Part shown: positions 12,401 to 21,200 of the stretch, in pieces
Layout: the number at the start of each line of letters is the position of its first letter
Position numbering within the stretch: position 1 is the stretch's first letter
Assembly: GCA_949987565.1 (NCBI GenBank)
Contig: OX465114.1
Span: 5,236,832 to 5,300,831 of the forward strand
Origin: Luidia sarsii
Taxonomy: Eukaryota; Echinodermata; Asteroidea; Paxillosida; Luidiidae
Length of the DNA stretch: 64,000 bases
Direction: 5' to 3'
The notes under the pieces: generated by a model
What the model was told of the DNA's origin: nothing
What the model saw: only the letters and a program-made list of their open reading frames with translations
Database searches by the model: none
Program-made: the position numbers and the translations under genes

Positions 12401-14241
12401 CTTGTGACCTAAAATTGACCTTATTTTTACCATCAATGAAGCAATGTCCTTCAAAGTAATGCTTGAATCAGCTTTCCAAAACCAGACAAAGAATACAACT
12501 CACCTCAGAGTCTTGAAAATCTGAGGTATCTCCTCTTCAAACTTTTGTGCAGGGGTATATTTAACTTCAAGAAAGTTGTACAGAAACTGGAAAATCTTGA
12601 GGAAGTCTTTGGTTGTTGGTGTCATAAGCATCTTTGTGTTCAGGGGATGGGGATAGCCATGCTGAGTCAGGAACTGTTTGAAAATGTGAAACATAATTTT
12701 AGGAATTTTGACATTACAGTCTGATGGTAAGACTATTGAATTGATGTGTAAATCATGAAAACCTGAATAAGCAGTCCCACCAACCTCCACTATTTCTCTA
12801 ATTTCACGCTGTATATAAGACTTATCACTTAGTGGTCTTGTTTCTTTCAGGATATCATGGCCAAAGTTCCTTCCTCCATAACCACTGGATTGTCTGTTTT
12901 GTGAAAAAATGCAAATCATTAACAAATTTTAAGATCACTCAACTTATATTACGGGTATCAGGGTTCACTGCAGTGTGAGAAATGTGACAGAAAGGACGAC
13001 ACTTTAATTCCAATTAAAAAGTTCCTGGAACGGACTTTGCTAGCAGGGCTTTCCTCAATTGGCAAAAATATTCTGCTTTTGAGAAAGGTGCTTCTAAGAA
13101 TCTACTGTTAAGCAAATGACTTTTTTATGACGTTTCAAGTCAATCTCGCCAGCAAGTAGTTTGCAAGTTTTCAAATTGCTCTTTGATGACATATGATCAA
13201 TTGCTTCCTAATTTGTTTAATATTTTTGGTGTTTGAAAGTTCATTTCAAGCAAAGAGGGAGACAGTTGCAACAACTGGTACAGGAAATATACCTCTTCGT
13301 ATTTAGGAGTCCATGTTTCTGGGAGACTGATCTTCTGCTGCCTGTTGACAATCTGTTAGTTCCTACTCCTGTGTCTGTACTGTGGCGCTTGGACGTTCCA
13401 ATGGTGCTACTTCTTCCACCTATTAAAACAAGGAATACCACAAACCCTAACCATATTAGGAATCCACTCAAAGGTTTCTAACTGCTACACAAAGAATCAT
13501 TTGATACTATAAATGGATCTACATGTACAAGTGATCAATTTTTGTCAATAGTAAAAAACATGCACAGGATTCACAAGATTTTTAAATTGATGCGTCTATT
13601 TTTATCAAAAGAAAGAATAAAAGTGAACAGAAGAAAAGAAATTCAAATAAATGAAAGAGAAAAATGAGTACAAGAAAACATCCTTGTAGGCCTATTGTAT
13701 AATGTTTCCAACTGTTTTTGGTCTATTCACCAGCCCCATGGAGTAGCCACACCTTGCATTTATCATCCATATCGCCATACTGAAACTTTTCTTCCAAGCA
13801 CAGCCAAAGTAAATCTAGTTTTGAACGGACTTCTGATACATTTTGTTGAGTGCCTTTTTTGTATGCGTAATTATGTAAATTATTAAGCTGGAACCATGTG
13901 CCAAGGTGGCAAGAGTGACAATAAGGCAGTGCCCTGATCAGTGCAGAGTGGAGTTTTTGCTCTCTCACCTTTTTTCCTGATTGTTCCATCGACAATCTTC
14001 ACTTTTGATTGTCTTTTTGGGAAGTTGAACTTTGATTTAATTACGGAAATGTTACAAATTGCCTAGCTGTAAGGAGGAATACCATTTTCTCCATATATCA
14101 GGAATGGACTTCATTTTTAAACATGTGAACAGAAAGAAAGCACTTACCATTGTCTTGTTTAACTCGAAGAGGAGCTAATGAGGGCCGTCCAGAACTAACT
14201 GAAGACCTCCTATTGCTGCTACTTTGAGATGGACGATACAT
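3495..14241 (-). CDS. NDC80: NDC80/HEC1 kinetochore protein, complete, 16 coding exons
   Basis: This is the Ndc80-complex subunit that binds microtubules at the outer kinetochore. Coding exons, in transcript order, are 14241-14148, 13419-13293, 12893-12785, 12673-12504, 12100-11998, 11758-11666, 11259-11166, 10573-10479, 8679-8535, 6906-6701, 6556-6395, 6244-6155, 5760-5668, 5545-5415, 4240-4138 and 3584-3495. Together they are 1905 nt, or 634 aa (human is about 642). The N-terminal tail is basic and Ser-rich with RRSSVS and RRSVS, the context Aurora B phosphorylates. The calponin-homology fold lies at about residues 85-210, with [19 protein letters not shown] and [17 protein letters not shown]. 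The rest is coiled coil, interrupted at about 412-466 by the NDC80 loop ([10 protein letters not shown]). The base before ATG follows a possible acceptor (TTTCTAG), so a 5' UTR exon may lie upstream. Introns carry a THAP fold-back and a 13-bp minisatellite. Identification is by recognised family sequence and is very secure. Confidence 0.96.
4916..5180 (+). repeat. Dispersed repeat shared with 61257-61550
   Basis: Ordered blocks (GATGACAGCCTTTT, TGATGACCGTG(C/T)ACTGGCA, ACACCTGCA, AGAGGTTGAT, ATTTC(A/T)TCTT) recur in the same order and strand in an ATM intron. It is an old interspersed element of unknown class in an NDC80 intron. Confidence 0.6.
7167..8488. mobile_element. Fold-back DNA element with a THAP exon in each arm
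   Basis: Two inverted arms of about 480 bp (7167-7650 and 7995-8488) surround a unique core. The ends are TTAAAGAAGAATGAAACCC and its complement. Each arm, read inwards, encodes an N-terminal THAP zinc-finger start with C-Q-A-F-G-C-Q-N, then [10 protein letters not shown](F)RKWA. The right arm (minus strand, about 8182-8040) has the cleaner frame. THAP N-termini are used by P-element-type transposases. A structure made of two inverted 5' ends would explain both arms. I could not find a target-site duplication. It sits in an NDC80 intron (6907-8534). Confidence 0.75.
8040..8182 (-). pseudogene. THAP-domain exon fragment (transposon-derived)
   Basis: The frame starts [11 protein letters not shown] and continues [24 protein letters not shown]. 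Spacing of the two cysteines, the Pro after a hydrophobic, and the invariant Trp match the first half of the THAP C2CH finger. The second C-x2-H pair is not seen in the repeat arm, so the finger is incomplete here. Confidence 0.65.
8755..10457. repeat. 13-bp minisatellite, about 1.7 kb, filling an NDC80 intron
   Basis: The unit is CATGCAGCATAAA and variants (CACAAA, CAGAAA, GGATAAA), roughly 130 copies. It occupies nearly all of the intron between NDC80 exons 10479-10573 and 8535-8679. The unit is not a multiple of 3 and has no stop on the minus strand, so all three minus frames stay open for over 500 codons; these frames are an artefact of the repeat. Confidence 0.95.
10796..11089 (+). mobile_element. 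294-bp hammerhead-bearing retrozyme-like insertion
   Basis: The insertion is flanked by a 12-bp direct repeat ATGAATATTCAT (10784-10795 and 11090-11101) and lies inside a short tandem repeat next to an NDC80 exon. It contains a hammerhead-like motif (10935-10976) and ends in CACCATGCAAACCTTCAAGTCT, an end shared with copies near 22570 and 63400. It has no open frame. The size and ribozyme fit non-autonomous retrozyme or Penelope derivatives. Confidence 0.65.
10935..10976 (+). ncRNA. Hammerhead-ribozyme-like motif, family A
   Basis: The order is CTC (stem I), CTGACGA (core CUGANGA), a hairpin with arms CGAGCAG and CTGCTCG, GAAAC, then ATT followed by GAG (stem I). The usual GTC before the cleavage point is ATT here. 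One extra base lies between the core and stem II. Confidence 0.55.
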
Positions 14242-14513
14242 GGTCTAGAAATATCAAAAATAAAATATTTGTATCTTTAAGTTAGTTGTGTGAATGACAA
14301 TTGGCCAATCAAAGTAAGGGACCAGCTGAATAGCGTTTGCGGGAAAACTGCCGTTACTGCCATCTGCCCTTACAACTAATGTTCTGCCCTGCCATAAAAT
14401 GAATGTTTCTAAAGAGTTCGAGCCAATTATAACTTCAAAGTTCAATGTGTTATCTCAAGTTCTATATATTGTGAAATTTACTTAGTACGGTAATTACTCA
14501 TTAGAATTACTTT

Positions 14514-14592
14514 GAGTCACCGGCTCTTTTCAGAGCCACACTCAGTCTCAAAAGAGATGATAAACATAATGTCACCGCAAACCAATTAATAA
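14514..14592 (+). mobile_element. 79-bp insertion starting at the hammerhead cleavage point
   Basis: The insertion is flanked by a 12-13 bp direct repeat TAGAATTACTTT(G) (14502-14513 and 14593-14604). It matches the family A unit from the GAG just after the predicted cleavage site (compare 10974 onward) and stops at CCAATTAATAA. It lies upstream of the NDC80 start codon. Confidence 0.75.
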
Positions 14593-14730
14593 TAGAATTA
14601 CTTTGTTAATTGTTTTCATATATATTTCATTCATTTAATCTATTCATTATTAGTATTATATTACTATTAAGAGTTAGTATCAATTAATTTTTTATGATTT
14701 CCATATTTGTTGGATGTAGGAAAAGAATTA

Positions 14731-15350
14731 GTCCGAGTAACTTGGACCCGACAAGTCACCCTTTTTTCGCAATTTGGAGGGCTCGGGTGACTGTAAGGTC
14801 CAAGCTTTCCAGTACGGAATGTAAAATAGTTCTACCTCTAAATTTGTTTGACTACCTGACCGAAATCCCTGGGTACGCAGTGAGTCTGTATGAGTGAGTG
14901 CGCGCATGCATGTGTTGACCCCTGCGACTGTTTCCTGATGTCCAGACGTTGCTTTGCGTTGTTCAGGAAACAGTCGTAAGGCTCAACCCACTGCGTACCC
15001 GGACCTGTCAGAACACCATCGATTTCCGTATACCGTTCGGTGACTTCGGTCCAGTATGAAATCAAAGATGGCTGGCTCAATTTGAATCTTCTCAATCAAC
15101 TACATAAGGGGGAATTTCTCCTTTCTCCCAAACGCGAGTAAAACAAAATGACCAGTATTGAAATCTGTGATTCTCACTGAATCCAAAATGAGCATGTGGG
15201 ACGGTTTCACTGGTTTTTTGGGGGGGTAAATCTGGGGATTTCACAAAAAAAAGGTGATTTGTTGGGTCCAAGAGTCATCCGACACTTCAAATTCCAAAAT
15301 TTGCACACAAGTAAAGGGTAGTGACTTGTCGGGTCCAAGTTACTCAGACA
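14731..15350. mobile_element. Fold-back MITE, family with TCCGAGTAACTTGGACCC ends
   Basis: Ends are TCCGAGTAACTTGGACCCGA and the complement near 15325-15355. The interior has a second palindrome (about 14870-15000). Related copies lie at 17911-18053, 18308-18457, 18544-18625 and in the 47240-48270 tangle. Confidence 0.6.
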
Positions 15351-15360
15351 AGGGAAGCAC

Positions 15361-15842
15361 TAGTCCTACTTACTAGGCCGCTAGGAGCTCCTCTGAAACG
15401 ATTTGTGTGTTGATCTGTCACACTAGCGTCCCACCACGTCTAATATAGTAAAACACAAATGCTCAACGTCTAGTACCCAGTCTTCGTTTAATAATGGTTT
15501 GTATGTGGGCTCATTGGTAAAGCGCATGATAAGATTTTACATCGTGTACACGGTGTACAAACGTTTTGTGTTTTGAACAACTCGACATCTCCGATGCTGA
15601 CATACGAGACATTTTGTCAGAATTGCAATCCAAACATTAATCGTTAGTACGCTGAAATACCACTTGTTCGTCTTGACAGGTGTAGAATCCGGCAGGTGCT
15701 TTTATTGAATCTTTTGATGCGATTTCGGGCACTTTTAAGGCCATCTGTTGAGAATGTCTGTTTAACATTATTAGACGCTAGTGCGACAGATCAACACACA
15801 AATCGTTTCAGAGGAGCTCCAAGCAGCCCAGTAAGTGGGACT
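15361..15842. mobile_element. MULE-like MITE with about 70-bp inverted ends
   Basis: Arms 15361-15430 and 15773-15842 are inverted and nearly identical. A 10-bp direct repeat AGGGAAGCAC (15351-15360 and 15843-15852) flanks it. Long terminal repeats with a 9-10 bp duplication are typical of Mutator-like elements. There is no transposase. Confidence 0.65.
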
Positions 15843-15852
15843 AGGGAAGCAC

Positions 15853-16535
15853 ATACCCCTAGAACTGTGGGTTTCTACGTCGTCCCCTGCTCTCCCGACC
15901 GGAACCCCACAGATAACTAGGTTTTTTTCCCATAGGCTTCTGTGTAACGTTCACAAGTGCTGTGGCATAGGGATCAGCAGGTTCAGCATAACTCATAAAA
16001 TACTGCTTCATTTGGCCCAAGATTTCTAGCAAATGTGGTTTACATACCACGCACCTGTGTGCAACTGTCCATTTGGCGAAAATGTGTGGCGATTTCCAAA
16101 AAAAATGGGCGAAAACCTCCCGGTTCGGTTGCAACATTCAAACGGCAGCTCCGTAACTGGCAGTCTGGTCCCTGTATAAGTACGGTATAGCGCCTTGCTG
16201 CGAAGACGTACAGGGGACCAGACTGCCAGTTGCGGCGCTGCCGTTTGGATCTTGCGACCAAACCGGGAGGTTTTCGCCCATTTTCTTTTTGGAAATCGAC
16301 ACATTTTCGCCAAATGGATAGTTGCACACAGGTGCGTGGTATGTAAACCACATTTGCTAGAAATCTTGGGCCAAATGAAGCAGTATTTTATGAGTTATGC
16401 TGAACCTGCTGATCCCTATGCCACAGCACTTGTGAATGTTACACAGAACCCTATGGGAAAAAAGCCTAGTTATCTGTGGGGTTCCGGTCGGGAGAGCAGC
16501 GGACGACGTAGAACCCCACAGTTCTGGGGGTACTA
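15853..16535. mobile_element. Long palindrome, arms about 320 bp
   Basis: The left arm (15853-16180) is repeated inverted at about 16200-16535 with a short spacer. The outer sequence CTAGAACTGTGGGTTTCTAC has a further partial repeat at 16535-16560. No coding capacity. It lies in the divergent NDC80 / PLP-enzyme promoter interval. Confidence 0.75.
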
Positions 16536-16707
16536 GAACCCCACAGTTCTGGGGGTAGTCAGTGTCATGAACAATAAACAAAGTTACAAACGACAAAACA
16601 TGAACAATTTACAATTACTGATTAGTAAATACAATTACATTGTCATTGTGAACAATTTAAGTTACAATCACTGAATCAGTTTCTTATTTCCTGGCCGAGG
16701 GAACTTC

Positions 16708-16784
16708 GTTGCGGAAACCGTAAGTAACCCTCATCCTCCCGAAGGTCGGACCTTCGGGAGGATGAGGGTTACGGTTACCGCAAC
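16708..16784. repeat. Short perfect hairpin
   Basis: Arms around CCTCATCCTCCCGAAGGTC and its complement meet near 16747. The outer parts (GTTGCGG and CCGCAAC) extend the pairing. Confidence 0.7.
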
Positions 16785-16799
16785 TATGAGTATGAATAT

Positions 16800-17477
16800 G
16801 ATGAACTAGAGCAGAGGGAACTGATCTATCGAGTATCGTTAGAACTTAGAAGTTTAGTTGAGTTATTAATATTAATTATTATGCACATCATCTTCGCTCT
16901 CCCTCCGAAGAATATTGTTTGTCTTACCGATTTCAGTCACTTACGATACTCAACGTTGGTGCAGTAATGGCTTGATTACGGTACACCACGGTACACACGG
17001 CCCACGGGTATTGACATTTAACTTTTTGAAAATGGCCGCTTGTACGTTGAGAATCCTTCCCAGCATGCACACGTACACCAATCCTGGTTTCACTCTGAAC
17101 GATAGAGGGCGCTCATTTATAACACCATAGAGCTCTATGTTTTTTTTTATAGAGCTCTATGTATAACACCCACACGTGTGTACGGTAGTACTACTACTAG
17201 TACTAGTACTAATACTGTACTAGTACTACTACTAGTACTAGTGCTAGTACTACTACTACGTACTACAGTAGGTACTGTACTTTACTAGTACTACTACTTA
17301 CTACTAGACTACTTCACTAATAGTACTTGTACTAGTAGTAGTAGTACCGGCATTTCTTGTAATCATTTTACAGATTATGTAATAGTTAATACTTATAAAA
17401 GTAATAGTTGAATATAATGAGTTGACCAACCTGCATAGTGTTTTATCATCATTTTCTGCCAGAGTAAGAATTAGACC
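16800..17477. other. Upstream region of the PLP-enzyme gene
   Basis: It contains two copies of the palindrome ATAGAGCTCTAT (17128 and 17150) and the start of an ACTAGT-type microsatellite. No TATA box or CpG block convinces me. Confidence 0.4.
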
Positions 17478-18270
17478 ATGGCAGGTGAGAGCGAGAACAT
17501 TTTGTTAAAAAATTTAATTCCTGTATTCTGACATTTCTGACTCAGTGACTGTCTGTAATTCCTTTTTGATTTTTCACCTGTGTTTTACTTTACTAACTTT
17601 AGTTTTACTCTTTTTTCTTTCTTTTTTTTGATGATTCCTTTTTTGATGATTTCTCCTAGTACTAGGGAAGTGGAAGTATATTGAATTAATAATAAAATAT
17701 TAGTGTATTAATCATGCTACAGTGTATTTAAATTTTTATGACATGTATTGTAACTGAGTACTGAGTAGTTACGGTTACTAAAACTTTAAGACTACTACTA
17801 CTAGTACTCAGTAGTAGTAGTACTAGTACTCGGACTAGTAGTAGTACTGTAGTACTAGTAGTAGTACTACTACTACTACTAGTACTAGTACTAGTACTAG
17901 TACTACAGTACTAGTCTGAGTAACTTGGACCCGACAAGTCACCCTTTTTTTATCGAATTTTGAAATTTTGAGATTCGGGAGTCACCTGAATCTCAAAATT
18001 TCAAAATTCGATAAAAAAAGGGTGACTTGTCGGGTCCATGTTACTCGGACTACTACAGTACTACTAGTACAGTACTACTAGTACTACAGTACTACTAGTA
18101 CTAGTAGTACTAGTAGTACTCTACTAGTACTTGTACTAGTTTGTCTAGTACTAGTAGTACTAGTAGTAATAGTTAGTACTACTACTAAATTAAAAAGTAC
18201 TAGTACTTTATAGTAGTATTAATAGTAGTACTGACTAGTACTAGTACTAGTAGTAGTAGTACTACCGTTG
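17180..18270. repeat. (ACT/AGT)-rich microsatellite field with inserted fold-backs
   Basis: Runs of ACTAGT, ACTACT and AGTAGT units alternate within the first intron of the PLP-enzyme gene. Several TCCGAGTAAC fold-back elements have inserted into it. Confidence 0.85.
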
Positions 18271-21200
18271 TTAGTCCCACTTACTGGGCCGCTAGGACCA
18301 GTAGAAGTAGTCCGAGTAACTTGGACCCGACAAGTTACCCTTTTTTTATCAAATTTTGAAATTTAGAGATTCGGGTGACTGTAGGGCCCGAATCTTCAAA
18401 TTTCAAAATTTGATCAAAAAAGGGTGACTTGTCGGGTCCAAGTTACTCGGACTAGTAGTAGTAGCACATGTACATGTAAAGTAGTCTTACTAGTACATGT
18501 ACTAGTAAGTAGACTTACTAGTCCGAGCATGGTCCAAGCCATGGTCCGAGTAACTTGGACCCGACAAGTCACCCTTTTGTTATCAAAATTTGGAATTTGG
18601 AAGTTACTCGGATGCTCGGACTAATTACTACCAGTAATCAGTATTATTAGTTCAGTTATACACTACTCCCTTTTACTCCAAATCCCATTTCAAACATTCT
18701 TATTTTATCAAAATTATAAAATTGAGTGGGCTGACGTTTCAATCCTAGCAGGACCTTTTTCCAAAAAGAAAGGTCCTGCTAGGATCGAAACGCCAGGCCC
18801 ACTCAATTTTATGATTTGCATTTTGGTAATTTCAGTCAGTAAGCAGTTTGCAACATTTTTGTATATCACTTTTATCAAAATTTTAAAAGAGTGTTAGAAC
18901 TTCCTAGATACATTTGCTAAGCCAAAAGTATGAAACTGGTATGGTATGTGTTGGATTTGTGGCAGTATACAACAGGAGATTGGTGCTTGGGCTTGGGTAT
19001 AGGATACATTAATAATAATAGGGCCCAGTTACTGGAGTACTGGGTTGTGCTGGTTTGAGAGAAGGTGCCAGTTTCAGCACCTTCCTGTCCCTGGAAATTA
19101 ACTTTGTCATTTCTTTGAAGGGAAACGAGACTTTGGATCTTTTCATTCCTCAAATGTGGAGGAGCTCATTTCTGCTGAAGAGGTAAGTTGTACATGCATC
19201 ATGTAACCTGCATGAGCCTGACACCAAGAAGCTTGAATACATCAATGATTATGACCACCACTCTCTGATGTAGAAATTGTGCCCATTAATCACTTCATGC
19301 CAGAACCTCTACATTTGTGTTACTTTGAGCTGGTCCCTCCCAATCTGGGTATACATGTACCTCTATTGAACAAAGACTCTTTTCACGAATCACAAAGCAT
19401 TATTTAGCATGACAGACACCTGTTTTGACGTAAGCTGCTACATGAATTGCCAGATATTAGCGGTAATGTTTGTGCTAGTATTTTGGGACTGTGGATGATG
19501 GAGGGATACCACCCTGCAATAGAAAACAGTGTGCTGGGCTGCTGGCATGTTTCACAGCCCAACAGTCACCAGAAAGGCAGTAGAAATCCAGCCACTGCCT
19601 TCACTGCAAATTACATGTTTGGTTGGCCCGACCACCTCCAAGATTTGTCCGCACTTAAACTAGCCTCCTCTAAGTAGTCAAAGGATAGTACATGTACTTA
19701 CCCTACTAGGACCCAGTACACACACCTACAGTAGTTCTATGTTGCACTGCACTTCAGACAATTGGTCCTTTTTAGGGCGGATAATCCCTTGACAAAAGTC
19801 GCACAGATGTCAGATATGTGCCAGGTTTGACTCGATTGTACACAAATTAATAAACTCTTAATATACTTCTGCCTTTGCTTTGAGAAAGATCCTGCTACAT
19901 TGTAGGATCAAAACGTCAGTCCCACTAAAATTTGGTAATTTTAGTCAGTAACCAGAACTTTTGCAACATTTTTGTGTATTACTCTATAATATACTTCTTC
20001 TTTTTTTCCATAAATTTATATTGATTGTTCCCAATTTTGTAGTGAGTTTTGAAAATAGCTGAATATTCAAAATCCTGTGTCTTCTGGCCATAGCCTTGTG
20101 TGAAGTACTTAAGACTGGACAGTTCAGGTGGTAAGAGTGCTGGCAGACAGCAATATCATACCCAGAGATAGAGGCAGCTGGTGAGACTTGCTCAGGACTG
20201 CCAGAGGCATGTCCCAAGATGGGATCATACACATAAGTAAGTTATCAAAGTATTGGAAAATCTACCTTCAAACCATGCACTGTGCTTTTGCTTTATTTCA
20301 GGATAGCTATGTTGCACCATTACTTCTAAGAAACTTACCAGATATGACGGAGTACAAGTCAGATCCTTCCTCAGTTCCTGAGTTTGGTTCTGAGATGAAG
20401 AAGAAGCATTTTCTTCTTGAGGTAATAACTACTCTTTAAGTCCAGTATTTTCATCATTTTTATATTGGGCACTATGCAAAACATGAGCACCTTAATAATC
20501 AAATTATCTTCAATGTTATGTCATCTTTCTGTGATGTTTAATTGTGCTTCCCAGTTTTTTGCAAGATAAATCCATTCAAATTGTGATAACCCAGATTTAT
20601 TGTAAATTTGCAATACAGTAGAAGAATTTGACTTCAATATCCTTTCCGGATGATAGGATAATTAGGTTTGAGGTGACCCCATGTAAATTCTCTTTTGTGA
20701 GTAGGTGTGGTTCTGAAAAGAACCGGAGGAACTCAACGTTGCGAACAGTGTACTCTGTTCGTCTTCAGGAGAATGCTGGATTCCAACTGGGAGTGGGGCT
20801 TATGTAGTGTAGAGAGGGATCTTGGTGAGGGAATTAGCTCAGTGAAGGGTGAAGGCGTGAACTGTAAAGGCGGGAACAAGGGATGCTGCACAGGATCCTA
20901 GTTGTGGGTGTACTGTGTGTGTGCTCACTCAGGTGTGTCATAAGTGGTTGACTGCTGGGGGTGAACAACTGTTGCCAAGGGGAAGACTAGTGTAAGGGGG
21001 CCTAGTTGTCCTAGGGTATATAGGAGACCCATCAGACAGGGGTTTGAGGATAGGGTGCCAGATGTCACTGATGTTAACACCTATGTCTTGGGGAACAGTG
21101 TTATGCCTGTATGTATCTCAATGGCTTCTCTAGGCCCCCTCCACTAGTCTCCCCCTTGGCTACAGTTGTTCACCCCCCTAGCAGTCAACTACTTATGATA

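Noticed and set aside
16026..16536. Several overlapping frames with the same words on both strands
   Set aside because: They arise from the long palindrome at 15853-16535.
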